Source: Macrocybe gigantea
Lineage: Eukaryota > Basidiomycota > Agaricomycetes > Agaricales > Callistosporiaceae
Direction: 5' to 3'
Length of the DNA: 64,000 bases
Assembly (NCBI GenBank): GCA_011319805.1
Contig: SJRY01000276.1
Span: 281,165 to 345,164 of the forward strand
Shown: one piece after another, positions 1-12,076 of the stretch
Position numbering within the stretch: the first letter of the stretch is position 1
How the letters are laid out: each line of letters opens with the position of its first letter
Program-made: the position numbers and the translations under genes
Notes under the pieces: generated by a model
What the model saw: the letters and a program-made list of their open reading frames with translations, nothing else
What the model was told of the DNA's origin: nothing
Database searches by the model: none

Positions 1-2700
1 TCGCACGACTAATAGTGTAGCCTACCAGAGCCATCAAGCCATGGACCGAGGCGAGAAAAAAGAAAATGTCGTACCAGGGCACAGACCAGCACCGTCCATA
101 ACTGGCTTCGCCTCCTCGGCTTGTAGGCCGACGTAAAGTTCAAGGTAGTCGATATGACCATAAAGCTTCTCAGCTGCATCTGCGATTTCTGGGTCTGGGT
201 TCCACTCTTTGAAACTCTTATAAGCTGTCATTTAGCTTAGAATGATAGTTCTGATAAATTAAACACAACCGCAGCTCACGTTTCAAGCCCAGATACTGAC
301 AAAAATGAAAATCAGGACTCGGCACACTATCCTGGTAAAAGAGGATGACCAACCTTCCTGAAATCGTTCAAGGAGCACACACCCCACCGTCGATTTTGTT
401 CGATGCCCATGATTTCGTGTAGCCTCATGATAGCTAATTACACCACACATTTAACTCAGCCTTTGCTTTCGCAGTTTCGCTGCGACTTACCAGGCGTACC
501 ACGGGCGCGGAAGGCTCCTGCGGGTTGTTCCGTCCTATTGTAGAGCGATTAGCGATCATCGCCGTGATGAATGAATAGATGTACCGTACGCATTTTGTAT
601 GATATTAGCCAGATCCTCGTCCTTGAAGGTACCATCTTCTTGACGTTGAAGTCTAGAGTTAACCAATGAGCGTACAGGCAATCACGGTATCGTCAGCTCG
701 CCTACCGCCCAAATGTCCAATGATATATGTCTGGCTGCATAGCTTGAATCTTGCCCGCCGCTGCTTTGAAATCCGCCGGTGAAACCTGTTCAGCTGGCTT
801 CCCTTCGAAGATATTGTTGAAGGCCTCGATGACCCACTTCTCATCTTCCTCGCTGGTAGTGGCATGCCAACGGTATAGACAATTGAACTAGACAGTTATC
901 GATGAAACTCTCACATAATGTAAAATTGAATGCTGGACAGACCTCAACACTGCAAACATTTCCTCTGCCACGTTCAAACACGGAGTGATCCTCATTTCGA
1001 ATTTCCTTGATGAAAGATGAGCTAAGGCCAGTCAAGGGTGCTATTCAGAACGTACGTCGAAAGGGTTTAAACTCCAGCTATTCCCGTTGCGCACCAGTCC
1101 CAAAATGCAGGAGAAATAGTCAGAGAAAACAACTGAGCAGCATTTATCAACTTCAGACTCCTGTACGGTCACAAACTTGACGCACCAGATGCGAACCAGC
1201 CACAGTTGATCAATCGTGCAATCTGGAACAGTTCCTCTTCTTGAGCTATAAGCTGAGCCTTCTGAGCCGGCTCATCAGTGGACAGCGTCGAAGGGTCGAC
1301 GTATGTGCCGCGTTCGTTGATCTCCAGAAGCCTTTTCGCAATGTACTAAAGGAAACATCAGCAACAGGGTAGTGGTGATTTGAGAGTTCCACGTACATTG
1401 TGGTTCCGGTTAAAAAGAGCCAGCAAAGCGCACACAGCGGGGGGCAGTAGTAGCAATCTGTCTTCAGCGAAGACGTCGGGGTGCAATAGACCACGGCCGT
1501 CTCTTTTCCGCACGAGATTCTGGGATTCCTGATCATTTCCGTACAGCGGAGCAAGGTCGACGTAAGAAGACGTTTCGTTGACGTTGACATCCTTGTGTGA
1601 CGTCCGGAAGATACTAGGTAGAACGGGAACGGTTTGGCCTCGATGAGAAGAGGCTAGAAGAGAAGGACTCACCTGTGAATGACTAAAGCTGCGAAAGAAA
1701 ACATCAAGGAGGACAGTCCAGCTGGATGCTTGACAAACTAGCTCCATTCCTGAGCCATGATGTGCCAAGTCATGCTAACATAGTACTTACGCCATCTCGT
1801 TTCAATAGGCTAACGTCATTATTAGTATAATTCAACCTTAGCGAAGCACTATATGACAAGACATACGTATCAAAGACTAGACCTGGGTCAGGTAGTCGAT
1901 TTTGCGGCAACGGGTGCGACTGTTGCACAGAACGTGCATACGGTGTGCCAGCCTATTACATGGTCCAAAAATGTGAGCGGTAAGTAGCTCAAATGTTGGC
2001 TAGAAAGATGCATGTACCTTGCCCATGTCAGGACTCTGATATTATTGTACGAGCCGTCAGCCGTGCGCCAAGCATATTTGTTTCCTATGCAAGTAGCAGG
2101 AGGATGAGCGAGGTCACTATAAACTACATGGTGTGTAGGGATGGCAATTAGCTCTCGTCTCGGGAATACGATCAAAAACATACGAAGCTCGACGATCTTG
2201 TTTTGCAACGTCTGCTGGAGTGGTCCTTCCTCGAGTCTTGAAACAAAAATCAAGGCGTGTTCCAGCTGTCGACGTGAGTTGCATGCGAACTGACGTTCAC
2301 CTTGACAAGAACGGCTCACCAAAAACTTTCTGTCGTCGATTGATTCCGTGTGCCTGATGGCATCTACGACTGAGGCCTGTGCAGGCGTCGATCATTGAGC
2401 TTGTGTCGCAAGTAACTGACGGTCCAGTACTCACAATGCTATCCAAACTGAAAGCCGAGCCCTTTTTGATCTGTGCCGATAGTTAGCATTTCTCAACTCC
2501 ACTTAACGTACGCCAGTACGATCAGCCACGAACCTGATCCCTAAAGTCGCGAATGATCTGGGGCCCGGTGGTGCCCTTCTCTTTGGTTGTGCCAGTCGCG
2601 CCATCGAGAGACTGCACAAGACGCATAAAAATGCAGGCGGAGGGAGCACGCAGAGAATGCTTACCGCGGTCTTGCGGAAGGGTTTAGGAATAACGGACAT
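1..2700 (-). CDS. Psi-producing oxygenase (Ppo) / linoleate dioxygenase, haem-peroxidase part; truncated by window edge
   Basis: Multi-intron gene on the minus strand. It encodes the N-terminal haem peroxidase half of a fungal fatty-acid dioxygenase (Ppo / linoleate diol synthase family), which makes oxylipins from linoleate. Start ATG is at 2700; a first intron (GT at 2664, AG ending at 2612) joins a 12-residue leader to the next exon. Family segments read in order: DLAHPPATCIG (about 2130-2090), AGTPYARSVQQSHPLPQNRL (about 1950-1890), the distal-histidine segment ALVIHS (His about 1675-1677), IFRTSHKDVNVNETSSYVDL (about 1610-1550), RDGRGLLHPDVFAEDRLLLL (about 1500-1440), EIRNEDHSVFERGRGN (about 1000-950), the catalytic Tyr and proximal His motif YRWH (864-875), and YGHIDYLELYVGLQAEE (about 165-110). 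The usual C-terminal P450-like domain would lie beyond base 1. Family call is firm; exon borders are approximate. Confidence 0.88.
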
Positions 2701-3381
2701 TTCAGCGAGGGAATCCAGACAGGGAATCCCAAGCGTGCTTATTATACAGGCGCTTAGACTTACCTAAAGCCGAATACAGAAAATGTCCGATCCCATGACA
2801 AGCAATCACTTCTGGGGAAGCGAACAAGGCCGCTCTGGTTCTTGATTTCTTTGCTGGTAAAAACGGACAAAGTCACGAAAGATCTCCCATGAGTCGGCGA
2901 GAGAAGCGCACGGCAAAGCAACTGACAACCGCCATCGGGTGAAGAACAATGAGATACATAGGCAGATGGGGATGCATTTTTTGGTGCTATTACGTCGGCG
3001 ATCATGCGTCCCAGGGTCGATGTCCTTCAAACGCGGTCAACGATATGCGGATACACAGGGACTGACTAATGGCCCGATGAAACTCAAGTGTACAGTCCTT
3101 TACATGCGGCCAGAACCTGCACCACAACGTCACTCCTATCAATGGGAACAGGCAGATGTCGATTTCATCGGAAGCTTCGCTGGTACCTTTTCCGCACTAC
3201 TCGAACGCCAACAATAATTGATCATTCCCTCCGTCAATGGCGGTATGACACAAAGGTCTCGGACATGGTAGAGAAGGCGGCAATGATTTGACATTGACAA
3301 ACGGCTGCAGGTCTCAAGATTTAAACAAAGTGTGAAGCGCAACTTCGGGACGCCAGTGCCTCTATCCTGTAACATGACTTG
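2701..3381. other. Intergenic region between the oxygenase and epsilon-COP genes
   Basis: No supported gene. Short open frames occur on both strands but none shows a recognisable motif or exon structure. It contains the 5' region of the oxygenase gene and the 3' region of the epsilon-COP gene. Confidence 0.5.
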
Positions 3382-4470
3382 TCATGCCGCCAGTGGTGGA
3401 ACTGCATATCTTGCCGTAGCCTCGTCGAAAAGATCCGATTTCTGAGCGAAATCAACCGCCAGGGGGTGTTCCGGATGCTCTGCTGCCAATTGACTTGAAG
3501 GAGTGGGTGGAGGTCCAGAACAATCGTTTTGAATAGGAAACCACGCACCTCCAGAGCTCGTCTAGTTCAGATTTCTTAAAGCCGCCTCCTAGCCCAGCCG
3601 TGACTACAAGAGCAGCGAGCGTCTCTGCATCACCCTTTTGCAATTGTAAGGACTCTTCCAGATCGGATCTAGCGGCGTCGATGTCGTTCCGGAGAATCCT
3701 CGTGACACCGCGAGAGGTGAGTATATGTGGTGACGTGAGAGAAGGGTTCGCGAGTTGCTCGGTGTAAAATGAATGTGCATTAGAATAGCCGTCTTTTCCA
3801 GTCACAAGTCCAATGGTAGACTCGACGAGCTGCAGCAAGAGATCGTCTTCCGCCCAGCGTTTCGACCTCTCGAACTGCTTCCGCGCAAGGTCAGGCCGGT
3901 GTATAGTAAGGTATATATGGACGATGACGGCGACACTGCAGAAAAAGTATGAGATAAAAGCCGACAGTTGGCCATGAAACGCACGCTTCGAGGTCCTCCG
4001 TATCAACTCCAAGCGTTTCAAGTGCCTCCTCTATCTCCCCAGCCCTAGCGAACGCCGTACCGGCTAACACCCTTACCAGAGCCTTTTCACCCTCTGTTCC
4101 TTCCGAATCGTCGCTTTCGATCTCTACAGCGAGGTCTCTAAGCTCCTCGAGAGCGGCCTCCTTCTCCTCTGCCTTTGCTGCGGCAACGTATCTGGCCAGT
4201 GATGTGGCTGCTTTGACTGCTACGTTTCCAGAATCTTCAGGCAGCAGTTTTAAAGCAGCCGCCGGTTCATTAAGAGCGATATGCGCCCTGGCCTGGTACA
4301 GTAGTGTCGGCGTATAATCTGGCGAGGACGGGTCGGGCAGAGAGAGATCAATGAGGGTCTTATAGGCACCTGGAGGACCGTGATAAACTACAGACGTGCA
4401 TAACAGAATTAAGAAACGCTGTACCGAGAATGAACTGCTGCTTGATGTGATAAAGCTCGGACGACACCAT
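3382..4470 (-). CDS. SEC28: Coatomer subunit epsilon (epsilon-COP)
   Basis: Encodes the TPR-like solenoid epsilon subunit of the COPI coat, which acts in Golgi-to-ER retrograde vesicle transport. Start ATG at 4470 gives MVSSELYHIKQQFILG. An intron leads to AYKTLIDLSLPDPSSPDYTP, then LLYQARAHIALNEPAAALKL, a helical stretch rich in Ala/Glu, and GVDTEDLEA. After a second intron come RPDLARKQFERSKRWAEDD, LLLQLVESTIGLVTGKDGYS, and the family's C-terminal block LEESLQLQKGDAETLAALVV followed by GFKKSELDELWR. A last intron (about 3540-3490) leads to a final exon reading LAAEHPEHPLAVDFAQKSDL and stopping with TGA at 3382-3384. The total of roughly 300 residues is normal for the family. It is divergent from the F-box gene, with only about 145 bp between the two starts. 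Confidence 0.9.
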
Positions 4471-4615
4471 GGTTGACGAGAGGCGTCACAAAACAAGAAA
4501 CGCGATGGCTGTGCAGCGTCCACAAGGTTCTGCCAACTGAGACTCCGCCGCGTTGCTACCCACAGCCGATCCCTATCCCCTCATCATATATAACTGAACC
4601 TGCACCATTAACACA
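4471..4615. promoter_or_regulatory. Compact divergent (bidirectional) promoter, epsilon-COP / F-box gene
   Basis: About 145 bp separates the epsilon-COP start (minus strand) from the ATG at 4616 (plus strand). A TATA-like ATATATAA lies at about 4585-4593, close upstream of the plus-strand ATG. That the region works in both directions is inferred from the layout only. Confidence 0.45.
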
Positions 4616-6527
4616 ATGTCTGGGGCTCTAGCTGGTCTAAGTCCTACTGCGGCTCTTCCTTTTCTCGATTCAATGACCGGTGCGCACGTCGTCTTTCATA
4701 TTTCAGCTGTGTCTGTTTTGAGACACTGTATACAGTTCCAGTCTCTCTTAAATCCCCTCGGATCTTTCCTCCCAGCTCTCCGACCGATGAAAATGCAGTG
4801 GCTATCTGTCGACGATGCATTGACCAGGAAATTCAGCGCCTTGAGGAGTCTATGCGGATGCTCAAGTCGCGGCGCAATACCCTTTCACCCATAGCACGTC
4901 TGCCCATCGAAGTTCTGTCCAAGATCTTTGCTTTCTGCATACCCGAGTCCAACCGTGACTCCAACCCCCTTGCATGGATCAAGGTCAGCCATGTCTGTCG
5001 CTACTGGAGAGCTGTAGCACTCGATTCGCCCAGTCTGTGGGGAAATTTGGTGTTTTCCCGGCCAAGGTGGGCAGAGGAGATGCTCCTGCGCTCAAAGATG
5101 GCCAGTCTTGCTGTCCAGGCTGATCTTACCTGCATGACGAAGAGAATGCTCGATGTCGTGCAAGCATCTCTGGCCCAATTCTCTCGTATCCGGGAGTTCC
5201 AGCTGATCGCCTCAATTTCTACGTTGGAGAAGCTATTCGCCGATATTCCTATCGACGCCCCCTTTCTTCATTCATTGTCAATTTCCGCGGCATCATCTTA
5301 TATATACCGTCATGGAACTGGTGAATCTTTTGCTCTGCCGAGGCATTTCCTTTCCGGGATACCAGCCGATTGAAACGTCTGGAGTTATGCCAGTGCAGTA
5401 TCAGTTGGGACGCGCCTTTTCTCAGCAACCTTACTTCGCTGAAACTTTCCGACATCGATGTTTCGGCAAGACCGACCATCGATCAGCTCCTCAATGCATT
5501 GAAAAAGATGCCTGCACTTGACACATTGGAGATTCGGAATGCCCTGCCCGCTGTATCAGCCTTCTCACCTGAAACCTCACAAATCATTGACCTTCCTCGC
5601 CTCACTCATCTCGCCATATCTGGCACCGTTCCCGAATGCGAAAACCTAGTCAAGTGGATCAGCGCCATGCCGAAGACCCTTGCCTTAAGCTGTCAAGGGA
5701 CGGAGACGACAGGCTCGGACTTCACCAATATCCTCAGAATTGTGTCAGCCAGTGTGAGAAATGACAACTCATCGCAGCAACTGCGCGAACTACGCCTCCA
5801 ATCTGCGATTCCTTATGGTCTCATGGTGAAAGGCTGGTACGGAACCCCTTTTAAATCGAATCGCCATGTTCCATCCCTCGATCTCTCTTTCACGTGGGAC
5901 CGAACTGCAGGACTATATGCGACGGAACGCGTCGTGACGTCTGTGTGTAGCATTTTACCAATGCAACACCTCAAATGTCTCCGCGTATCTTATATGGATG
6001 TCATGGGTGCGCCGACCGTGCTCGACTTATTTGGGAATCTGCCAAAATTGCGCAACGTTCACCTAGTCGGTGATGCGGCAAGCTCTTTCATTGATGCATT
6101 TGGGGCTATTGAAGATAGTTCGGCCGACTCTCTTGCAGAAGAATCGTCTAGCACAGTCCTAACCAAGAGGAAATCAGCTCCTCGCCTTCCATTCCCCGCC
6201 CTCCAGAAGATTGTACTGGAGGACGTGTATTTCCGCGACGAGGGTTACGACGATATCGATGCCTATGCAGACAGCCTGATAAACAATTTGAAGGATTGTC
6301 TCATCGAACGATACGAATGTAAAGCAGAGGTGAAAGAGATTGATATCTTCGAATGCAACAAAGTCCTGGCCGAGGATATCGAGGATTTGCGCGATATAGT
6401 GGTTGATGTTCACTGGGACGGCCTTGAACAGGGCTTTACTGAAGACGAAGAAGACATGAGCGATGTCGCCTCGTTCCCTTATTATTTCGATGTTGACGAC
6501 GATTATTTGCCTTTGGGTTGGTTTTAG
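4616..6527 (+). CDS. F-box protein with LRR-like C-terminal region (basidiomycete F-box family), one frame break
   Basis: Basidiomycete F-box protein, expected to act as a substrate adaptor for an SCF ubiquitin ligase. A heptad-like helix (EIQRLEESMRMLKSRRN) precedes the F-box core LPIEVLSKIFAFCIPE (about 4902-4950), followed by WIKVSHVCRYWRAVALDSPS and LWGNLVF, the hallmark of this large mushroom family. The rest is leucine-rich, with lines such as LSNLTSLKLSDIDV. The tail is very acidic; stop at 6525-6527. The reading frame changes by one base at about 5368-5372, where GIPAD runs into TGA while LKRLELCQCSISW continues in another frame. No GT-AG intron fits there, so this is a one-base indel (error or mutation). 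The start is uncertain: ATG at 4616 followed by an intron before the helix at about 4800 is the most likely model. Confidence 0.75.
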
Positions 6528-6888
6528 CGTAACGTGCGTGCCAAGCCTTCATTGTTCCGCGATTATGGCATTCATTCGTCAATAGATAGCGGATTCGTTA
6601 ATTTATTTCGATTGTCTCTCGCGGAAAGGCAAGCATAAAATAACATATTGTACAAATCACTATAACTGGAAAGCCGCGTTGTTCCCGATTCTACATGTGA
6701 GCAGCGTATTTTCCGATAAGCTGCACAACCTCGAAGCTTTGGTTACCCGACATCCCTCTAATTGCTTTCCACCATTACCCGCAACGGTCCGCAGAACGAT
6801 TCGCCGCGGAATTGGCGAGGTTTTCACGATGCGACGCGTCAAATGTGCTACCCGATCATGAACCCCGGTGCATTCTTATACACCATGT
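6528..6888. other. Intergenic region downstream of the F-box gene
   Basis: Holds the 3' region of the F-box gene. No supported gene; the small open frames carry no recognisable motif. Confidence 0.5.
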
Positions 6889-7089
6889 TAATCTTCGGAT
6901 GTTCTTGAGCAGCGGGAGTGGTGTTACTTCCGAGTCTTGGCAGGAAAAGTGCTTCTATATCCTGCCAGGCTATACACATGACATTCGCTCGCGGACCGTT
7001 CCGTCTTTAGGACAGTTTCGTTCACGAACCGTTGAAGTAAACCATGAATATAAATATTGGCGCCGTTCTCTTAATTTCAACAGAATACG
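6889..7089 (+). promoter_or_regulatory. Promoter of GH43 copy A, homologous to that of copy B
   Basis: Shares ordered blocks with the promoter at 10141-10340: CTTCGGATGTTCT (about 6893), GCGGACCGTTC (6991), a near copy CGAACCG (7025-7031), then GAATATAAATA as a TATA box about 40 bp before the ATG. CGGACCG is an inverted CGG-A-CCG, the kind of half-site pair bound by Zn2Cys6 regulators. Binding by such a factor is an inference. Confidence 0.55.
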
Positions 7090-8786
7090 ATGACTTGTCT
7101 CGGATCCTTCGCGTTCCTTTTGGTCTTGGCTGGTCAGCTTTTACTGGCTTTAGGCTTCCAGAATCCGATCAAGTCGACGGACGGTTCAGATCCATTTATA
7201 GTGAGTAGTTGGACGGTGTACTTTACAAAGCCATAGTAATCATGTCTTCCGTTTCGTAGGTATACAGTCAAGGCTTTTATTGTGAGCGCGAAACTGGCTC
7301 GCTGGTCCACGCTGTTACTCACCTAGGCCACCTCTTCAGACCTGACGACTACTACTTGGAGCAACATACAAATTACTCGGGCGACCACAATTGGAGGGTT
7401 GAAAACCGCAGCCCCCAAAGTAGTCTGGAGAGACAGCATCCCCGACCGGTGCTGCAACTTGTGTATGCATATATACTGTTGTAGCACGGCGTGCACAGAC
7501 TGAATTGGACGCGATTCAGGGGCTCCCGAGATTTTGGTATGCTCCTTTGCCACACCGCATCGCGCCTAGTTTCTGAGGATCATAATCTAGGCAACCGAAT
7601 GAGAACGCTTGGTTCATGTGAGCGTACTTGGCAATCAACATCCTCGACGTTCCTCATCAAATATGATGATCATAGATACTATACCGCCGGCACCAGCGGC
7701 ACATTCGACAATCAGAGGCTCCACGCCATCAGAGGATCGTCGAGCAGCATTTGGGATTCCACTTGGAGTTATGCAGGTGCGCCCTTGGTCTCTAAAACAA
7801 GAGCTAGCCCCTCATTTTTTACACGTTCATCATGATAGGGCGCCTCGCTGTACCAAATCGTGACGTAGGGGTCTTGGATGGGACAGTGCTTGTCCTCAAC
7901 TCCATCAGATACTTCGTCTACTCAAGCTGGGATGGAAACAGTTCGCTGGCGATCTATCCAGGCTTTCATCTGCCTTTGCTGATATTTCTCTTGTGCTGCA
8001 CATCCAGATCAGGGCCTGTTTATCTCGTACGTGCATCTCTTTTGGAGAAAAAAAAAGAATCTATTCAACGTGCCATGCAGGAGGATGAATTCGGCCACAT
8101 CGATAGGAAATACGGTCAAGATATCCACACCAACATACTCTTGGGAGAAAGTTGGTGCCGCCGTAAATGAAGGCCCACGTAAGCCTAAATACAGATGAGC
8201 GGCACAGGCTCTTCAACATGGCGGACGTACTGGATTGTCTTCTCCGCGTCGCTATGCTCAGGAACCGGTTATGTATTGGGTCGACTTGAGCTTGTCGGTT
8301 CCGACCCTCTCAACGCAGCGTCGTGGAGTAAGTACCCCAATCCTATCTTCACATCCGCGAACGGGTAAGCACGTCGGTCATGGTGGTTATATTGTCTCAT
8401 TCCTACTTGTGCCTGCAGGAGCTATCAGGTAAGGAACCTCGTCTGATGAAATTTTGGATGTTGTTGAAAAATTGCGACTTTCAAGCCTGGTCATAATGGT
8501 TTCTTTTTGAGCCCTTCTGGAAGTCAGATTTGGAATGAGCGATTGTTGACATTTCACAACTGAGCTCCTCAGCCCGAAGCGCGTTGAAGGTCTATCACGC
8601 AAACAGCGTTACTCCTGGGAATTGCGATGGCAGTCGCCGTACGATGGTTCAGCAGTACGTCCAATTTGGTGCTACACCGAGGACGTGACTGAGCAAAATC
8701 TCCGCAGGGTCAATTGGAATTCAGATGGAACGCCGAACCTGGGGAGCCCTAGGCCGCTTTCTGACAACATAGCGGAACCCGTTTAA
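7090..8786 (+). pseudogene. Secreted glycoside hydrolase family 43 protein, copy A (frame-broken)
   Basis: First of two tandem GH43 genes. ATG at 7090 opens a hydrophobic signal peptide ending near LLLALG, then FQNPIKSTDGSDPFI, the GH43 N-terminus whose SDP aspartate is the expected catalytic base. Further exons give LTTTTWSNIQITRATTIGGL, a WAPEI block, YYTAGTSGTFDNQRLHAIRG, an LDGTVL block, FVYSSWDG, TPTYSWEKVGAAVNEGP and PGHNGFF; the last exon ends SDNIAEPV with TAA at 8784-8786. Compared with copy B it lacks two bases after WAPEI (about 7533) and one base in the HGGRT block (about 8229). It has also lost a splice donor (GAGCG where B has GTGAG, about 8546). These may be decay or sequence error. 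GH43 enzymes remove arabinose or xylose from plant polysaccharides; the exact substrate cannot be told. Confidence 0.75.
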
Positions 8787-10065
8787 GTTAACTCTCAATT
8801 GTCTCATAACTAGGGAATTATGAATATTTGTGTCTGTGAATGTTTTCAGGCCGCAACAGTCGTTACTCCGTATTCACCTTAAAAGCATTCTGAGTTGTGG
8901 CTGTGCAAAGAATCTGGAACAATTCGGGTCGGAAGCGAGTTACGAAGTTCAGCTTCTCCCTTTCATTTGCCCAAGCTGAACGTATACTAATGCACTAACA
9001 TGGCACGCTATATGTGTGTTCTGCGAATTGACACGGTCCAACGTCGAATTTATTACTTTCTTTCTATTTCGCCTTCGTACTGAAAATCTATGTATAAAGC
9101 AAGGTCTTTAACCAACACAGTCTGCAGGTAATGCATTCTATCCTACAGAAATCCCAAAAAGATCTTAACTTTGAATGGAGAGTTATGACACACCAGCGTC
9201 CATGCGTCAGAGACCACTGTATTTTCCCGAAGTCAAGCTAGTCAAGGACGACCTCAACTCACCCAATTCCGATTGATGTTTACGTCCTCGGGGACCGTGG
9301 CCATTAAGCCGGTCGTCCTCGTGGCAAGCGCGAAACAGGTTGTTGCCTGCATGCCAACGATTGCTATGCAATCATATCGGGGATGCCTGGCTATGCATCT
9401 AAGGTTGACCTCTTGCAGTCCAACGACATCACATGATGTGTGACTCACTGTGACCAAATTTGTCATCGCGCTGGCGCCACGGCGGACTCGTCCAAGCACA
9501 GCGGACGGGTCTGCTCGAGACGTAGTATTCAGCCTGTACATTGTAGATAAAGATATATTACATTCCATCAAATTCTGCAAGCAACTCTTGAGGATTACTC
9601 GGTGGCTACGGTATTTCTTACATGCCCATGCTGCACCTTTTCCACTGAGTCCATAAAAAATACGCATGCATGAAGCGCTGTGCACGATAAGAATAGCTTA
9701 TTTGAATTTGAGCTAAGATTTGAAGGCCAGAGAGGTGCCCGAACTTACCGTCGTAAGTTATTTGCACAGGGAGACGCGACAAGCGCCGGTTGCCTAATCT
9801 GGCATGAACAGTGAAAATTGAATACTCCTTCTTCAACACGTCGAAATTGGAAAATCGGAGATGGACAAAAGCTAGATAATTACATTTGCTACAACTTGTC
9901 CATCGCCGATTTCAAATAAGATCATTGAACACAGAGCCTTGTATGAATCTACTCGATGTAACGCAAAGTAACGCTTTGCTCATGTGATGTCGTCGAAAAT
10001 GCATGAGGCCAACCTTACGATTGTAGGAGAATATCTTCCGCGACTTAACCACTGCTTATTTAAGA
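8787..10065. other. Intergenic region between the two GH43 copies
   Basis: About 1.3 kb with no supported gene. A 143-codon open frame on the minus strand (9254-9685) has no signal peptide, no family motif and no splice structure. Confidence 0.5.
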
Positions 10066-10340
10066 CGGACCGCGGACCGCGCCGTCATGCAATCTAGAGA
10101 CCATTTGACGACGGACCACGGGCGTTCTAACGCCCTGCTAAACTTCGGATATTCTGCAGCTTTAATGGCTTGGCACAAAGAATGACATCTTTTACCTGGC
10201 CGATAAACCACAGTCGTTCAAATGACGTGCTTTTGCGGACCGTTCGATTTTAAGGATGATGCTGTCCACGGACCGTCAAGTCAAAGCACGAATATAAATA
10301 AATGCGGCTCCTCCCATGTCCTTGCTGCTAGCAGAACGAG
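10066..10340 (+). promoter_or_regulatory. Promoter of GH43 copy B with repeated CGGACCG sites
   Basis: Four exact CGGACCG motifs stand at 10066-10072, 10073-10079, 10236-10242 and 10269-10275, plus a near copy CGGACCA at 10112-10118. The first two are in tandem. A block CTTCGGATATTCT (about 10143) and GAATATAAATA (about 10290) match the promoter of copy A in order and spacing. CGG-N-CCG inverted half-sites suggest a Zn2Cys6 activator that would control both GH43 genes; this is not proven. Confidence 0.6.
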
Positions 10341-12076
10341 ATGACTAGTCTTGGGGCCTTTGCGGGTCTACTGATCCTTGCGGCCCAACTCCTGTTGGCT
10401 TTGGGATTTCAGAACCCGGTCAAAACGACGGATGGTTCAGACCCGTTCATGGTGGGCGAGCATTTGCTTGATGAATGCGCCAACGCGGATTAATCATTAC
10501 ACCTCCCTTCAAAGGTATACCACGAGGGTTATTATTGTGAGTGCTTGAGAGTCTTGCTGTCCTGCAAGGCGTCTCGTAGGAGCGAGCACGGCTTAATCTT
10601 CAGATTTGACGACCACTACGTGGACCAACATACAAATCACTCGGGCGACTACCATTGCAGGACTGAAAGCTGCAACTCCTAAAGTGGTGTGGACGGACAG
10701 CACGGCGTCCAGATGCTGCAACTTGTGTAGGTATGAAATCGTTCCGACATGAAGCCCCATGTTTGATCAGTGCACTGGCAGGGGCTCCCGAGATCCATTG
10801 GTGCGATTCCGCGCTTTTCACTCTTCCCCACTCCTCTGAGTGTCCTGGTCCAGGCAACCGAACGGGGCTCATGGTACATGTAGGTGGAAATATGCGATGT
10901 TCTAGATCTTCGCCGCCACTTACCGACCGAGGTCTTGACAGTTACTACTCTGCCGGTTCCAGCGGCACGCTCGACAATCAACGACTCCACGCCCTTAGAG
11001 GATCTTCCACGAACATCTGGAACTCTTCTTGGAGTTACGCAGGTGCGCGGCTAGTGAGCGGTGACTTGAGTGAATCGGCGTCAACCATTCTCAGGACGTC
11101 TCGCTATTCCCAATCGCGATGTTTGGGCCATTGATGGAACGGTACTTGTCTTTGGATCGACCAGATATTTTGTGTACTCGAGTTGGGACGGGGCGAGTAT
11201 GTTTACCGTTCGTACTCGCACTGGCATACTTCTCATCCGCTTCTTCGATACACGAAAGACCAGTGTCTTTTCATTTCGTATGTGCCTTCCTCCGCTATAT
11301 AACATTGTACTCAAACGTGCAACACAGGAAGATGAACTCAGCCACATCGCTTAGTAACACCGTCAAGATCTCCACACCGACATATACATGGGAAAAGGTC
11401 AGCGCTAACGTGAATGAAGGACCAGGTAAGATAGCTAGTCGTTAAGCGGCACGGATCCAACTACACAATGCCTTTCGATTACGCTCAGCTGCTATCTATC
11501 ATGGTGGACGCACCTGGATCGTCTTCTCTGCGTCGGGATGTGCTGGAACGGGTTACACATTGGGCCGACTGGAGCTCGTAGGCTCCGACCCTCTCAACCC
11601 GGCATCCTGGACCAAATATGCGAACCCTATATTCACGTCCGCGAACGGGTAAGTGCAGCGATCATTATCTGCCTGGTATTTGTTTCCTGACTCTACAACC
11701 GCTATTACAGGAGCTATCAGGTGAGAAGGGACGGTTATGCCTTCGTTGAAGATTGACTGAGTCTAACCTTTCAAGCCTGGCCACAACGGCTTCTTCCTGA
11801 GCCCTTCTACAAACCAAATTTGGAATGTGAGGGCTCGTTCAACGTTGAGCGGCTAAACTTTACAGTCTGACATATTTGTTTAAGGTCTATCATGCTAATA
11901 GCGTAACACCTGGTAATTGTGATGGCAGCCGCCGCACAATGATTCAACAGTGCGTAGTATGACTTGCCATGCGCTACTACTTTGAACATTTGTATAGGAT
12001 TAATTGGCATTCCGACGGTACACCGGACTTAGGAAGTCCAAGGGCGCTGTCAGACAACATGCCAGAACCCGTATAG
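10341..12076 (+). CDS. Secreted glycoside hydrolase family 43 protein, copy B
   Basis: Paralogue of the gene at 7090. ATG at 10341 starts MTSLGAFAGLLILAAQLLLA (signal peptide), then FQNPVKTTDGSDPFM. Exons in order: YHEGYYY, LTTTTWTNIQITRATTIAGL, CCNLWAPEIHW (W split by an intron), YYSAGSSGTLDNQRLHALRG, RLAIPNRDVWAIDGTVLVFG, RYFVYSSWDGA, a short exon QCLFIS, MNSATSLSNTVKISTPTYTW, HGGRTWIVFSASGCAGTGYT, PNPIFTSANG-type joins, PGHNGFFLSPSTNQIWN, and a last exon ending SDNMPEPV with TAG at 12074-12076. About ten short introns split the protein. The only break found is one missing base between WAPEIHW and WYIYYSAG (about 10867-10872, next to GGGG). Fold: five-bladed propeller; role in plant cell-wall sugar release outside the cell is known for the family, the substrate is not. 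Confidence 0.85.

Noticed and set aside
9254..9685. 143-codon open frame on the minus strand between the GH43 genes
   Set aside because: No family motif, no splice structure, composition like chance sequence.
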